Made by a program: the position numbers and the translations under genes. Below are positions 62,486-64,000 of a stretch of 64,000 bases of DNA, piece by piece. Origin of the DNA: Vibrio maritimus (GTDB lineage: Bacteria; Pseudomonadota; Gammaproteobacteria; Enterobacterales; Vibrionaceae). Every line of letters begins with the position of its first letter. Within the stretch, counting starts at the first letter, position 1. The notes under the pieces were generated by a model. That model was not told where the DNA came from. It saw only the letters and a list, made by a program, of their open reading frames with translations, and did not search any database. The stretch lies in NCBI RefSeq assembly GCF_021441885.1, contig NZ_CP090438.1:2046001-2110000 (forward strand), read 5' to 3'.

Positions 62486-63277
62486 TCACTGATAGACGGT
62501 TAATAGCTGCTGGAATTTGACGTCTATTAACAAATACGTGGCAGCATACATAATGGCAAATGCCGTCAGACTAATGCCAATTGTCCACTTTGGGGGAATG
62601 ACTCGCTTTAGCGGGCTTTTGACGTATTTTGCTTTTAGATTTATCAATGAAATGTTTTCTTGTTCACTGAGACGAGCATCTCGAATGAGTCGATAGACCG
62701 TACTGCCCACCTCAGCGAGTTTCTCCCCTCCCCGTTCTTCTCGACCAAACTTACCTTGAAAACCCAACTGAAGTAGTAAATAGAGAAATTCGATCACCTC
62801 TCGATACTTCCTCGGGTCGGCTTTGAGTCGTTCGAGTATGATAAAGAACTTATCCCCTCCAGAGGTTTCATTGTGAAACTCGGACAGTAAACTGTTTTGG
62901 CTCCAGTTACTATTAGCCCCCCACTCTTGCCTACAAACCGCTTCATCTAACGCTGCACACAAGCAATAGCGTATAACCAGAATAGACGCTCTATCTAACT
63001 CCAGTTCATTAAGTTTTCTTTCACCTTTTCGTATCTCACGAGCGACTTGTTCACGAAACGGCATAGGATCATCTAACCAAGGAATTGAAGACATGCATGA
63101 CAAGCTGGCGATCAGCCAAGAGAACTGATCCACGAGCCTGTTTACGCCGATACCTGCAATCGTGAGATCTTGCACCGCAATGTTTCTGGAAAGATCTGGA
63201 GCTGGCATAACCTCCATCGGTTTGCCAGGCTCCGGCTGAAAAAGTACGACGGTTACGTCAGTGTCAGCATAACTCAT
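62486..63277 (-). CDS. tssL: Type VI secretion protein TssL (IcmH/DotU)
   Basis: Inner-membrane component of the TssJLM complex. A 263-residue protein with the DotU domain (about 35-220, ALDEAVCRQEWG, GGDKFFIILERLKADPRKYREVIEFLYLLLQLGFQGKF) and a single C-terminal membrane helix (about 230-253). No peptidoglycan-binding OmpA extension. I chose the ATG at 63277, which overlaps the tssK stop as ATGA; an ATG five codons earlier is also open. Last gene of this operon in the window; tssM does not follow. Confidence 0.93.
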   Translation of the reverse strand: MSYADTDVTVVLFQPEPGKPMEVMPAPDLSRNIAVQDLTIAGIGVNRLVDQFSWLIASLSCMSSIPWLDDPMPFREQVAREIRKGERKLNELELDRASILVIRYCLCAALDEAVCRQEWGANSNWSQNSLLSEFHNETSGGDKFFIILERLKADPRKYREVIEFLYLLLQLGFQGKFGREERGGEKLAEVGSTVYRLIRDARLSEQENISLINLKAKYVKSPLKRVIPPKWTIGISLTAFAIMYAATYLLIDVKFQQLLTVYQ

Positions 63278-64000
63278 AGGCGAACTGCCCATAGTTGTAG
63301 TGATAAGTTGGCAAAATCACCTGCAACATGAAGTGCGATCGCCGCTGCGTTCTTCAGGGCAGCCCACTCTTCACCCGAGCTGTCTAGCTCGAAGTAGGTG
63401 TAGCCAGCATGATAAGGAAGCGCACGCGGTACCACTGGCATTGGTTTAATTTCGATACCAGGAAGCTGCAAGTTAATGAGGTCGCGAATATTGTCGATAG
63501 AGCCAATTTTGGTTTGTGATACAAACTGAGTATGTAACACATCAAGAGGCACATCAGCTTTTACCGCCAAAATAAACGTCGTGCTCTCAACAATGCCGCG
63601 ATCAGGGATTGCTGCGGTTCTGATACCATAGTTTTGGTCATTCAATGGTAGCGGTATCGCTCGCTGATCTGACATCACACTCAGTGTTAATTTGGCATTA
63701 TTGATGATTCCAGAAAGGCAACTCGTTAAGTCACCATGGTTGTATTTCACGTACTCTAGTGGACGACGAGAGGCCGAGCATAACGTCGATAGCTCCCCCT
63801 CTGCTTGAAGCAAAGTCCTGTACAACTCTTCTGGGTGATAACCTTCCACACTGTCAATGTGCCAAAACAGTGGCTCATAACGATTAAGTGCTTGTAGTAA
63901 CATAAAATCAGAAACGGTGGACACGCCTTGCTGATCCACAACACCTAGTCTCTCAACAATCGTTTCTGCTCTGTGTTTCAACATCGACGCAAATTCGGTA
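63274..64000 (-). CDS. tssK: Type VI secretion baseplate protein TssK, C-terminal part
   Basis: Baseplate subunit that links the tail to the membrane complex. The reading frame is open to the end of the window (in frame before 63984 as well: TEFAS...), so the N-terminal half is missing. The visible residues match the TssK neck and C-terminal domain: VSDFMLLQALNRYEPLFWH, HPEELYRTLLQAEGELSTLC, LPGIEIKPMPVVPRALPYHAGYTYFELD. Coupled to tssL by a four-base overlap. Confidence 0.93.
   Translation of the reverse strand, partial: TEFASMLKHRAETIVERLGVVDQQGVSTVSDFMLLQALNRYEPLFWHIDSVEGYHPEELYRTLLQAEGELSTLCSASRRPLEYVKYNHGDLTSCLSGIINNAKLTLSVMSDQRAIPLPLNDQNYGIRTAAIPDRGIVESTTFILAVKADVPLDVLHTQFVSQTKIGSIDNIRDLINLQLPGIEIKPMPVVPRALPYHAGYTYFELDSSGEEWAALKNAAAIALHVAGDFANLSLQLWAVRL

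Noticed and set aside
1..64000. CRISPR arrays, rRNA, tRNA genes, intact insertion sequences
   Set aside because: None seen by eye: no regularly spaced repeats, no cloverleaf or rRNA signatures, no transposase frames.

Overview
The window looks like part of the larger chromosome of a Vibrio or close Vibrionaceae relative. The gene order and protein content support this: tfoX, lysO, PLP-type aspartate decarboxylase, hexR, grxA, ybjL, fabV, a 760-residue fadE, psrA, nhaA, rsuA/radD, rplY, DUF2913, DUF3392 and a type VI secretion cluster. The assignment rests on recognised families and remembered Vibrio gene order; no search was run.

Region 1 (1-28.3 kb) is housekeeping. It opens with the 3' part of an NAD malic enzyme, then DUF3392, sanA and a DUF2797 gene. 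Next are a two-gene unit of a 2OG-Fe(II) oxygenase and a cysteine-desulfurase-like PLP enzyme lacking the desulfurase cysteine, then trxB-cydD-cydC, a CBS/DUF21 membrane protein, serC, a DUF945 protein, an unusual sensor kinase with a single-domain response regulator, an outer-membrane protein, tfoX (competence), an HDOD protein, lysO, a small periplasmic protein, the decarboxylase (panP), hexR, an iron alcohol dehydrogenase, grxA with an OxyR-type site, and ybjL.

Region 2 (28.3-48.2 kb) starts with a fatty-acid block (fabV, fadE, psrA with a perfect operator). It continues with nhaA, an ABC transporter plus lipocalin-like AttH/CrtC operon, an SDR-DUF2867 protein, a bcr-type pump coupled to a DUF2913 gene, rsuA and radD divergently arranged, a PepSY protein with a PhoPQ/QseBC-like two-component pair, and rplY (L25) with a structured leader.

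Region 3 (about 48.25-58.85 kb) is the accessory part and the most interesting. It is bounded by a 50-bp imperfect direct repeat (47/50 identical), whose left copy begins exactly at the loop of the rplY terminator. Inside are an aldehyde dehydrogenase and an aspartase/fumarase-superfamily lyase transcribed divergently from a LysR regulator, an aldo/keto reductase, and dddP, a DMSP lyase with every published metal and catalytic residue at the published number. A BCCT carrier gene follows dddP 9 bp downstream. Near the right end sits a P-loop gene followed by what reads as a solitary integron attC site, i.e. an apparent orphan gene cassette. Together these suggest an acquired island for import and cleavage of DMSP or related onium compounds. 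No integrase or transposase is visible inside it.

Region 4 (58.9-64 kb) holds a folK-folX-folE-folM cluster for tetrahydromonapterin synthesis, an unrecognised 187-residue protein, and the end of a type VI secretion operon (tssK, cut by the window edge, and tssL). I saw no rRNA or tRNA genes, CRISPR arrays or intact insertion sequences.
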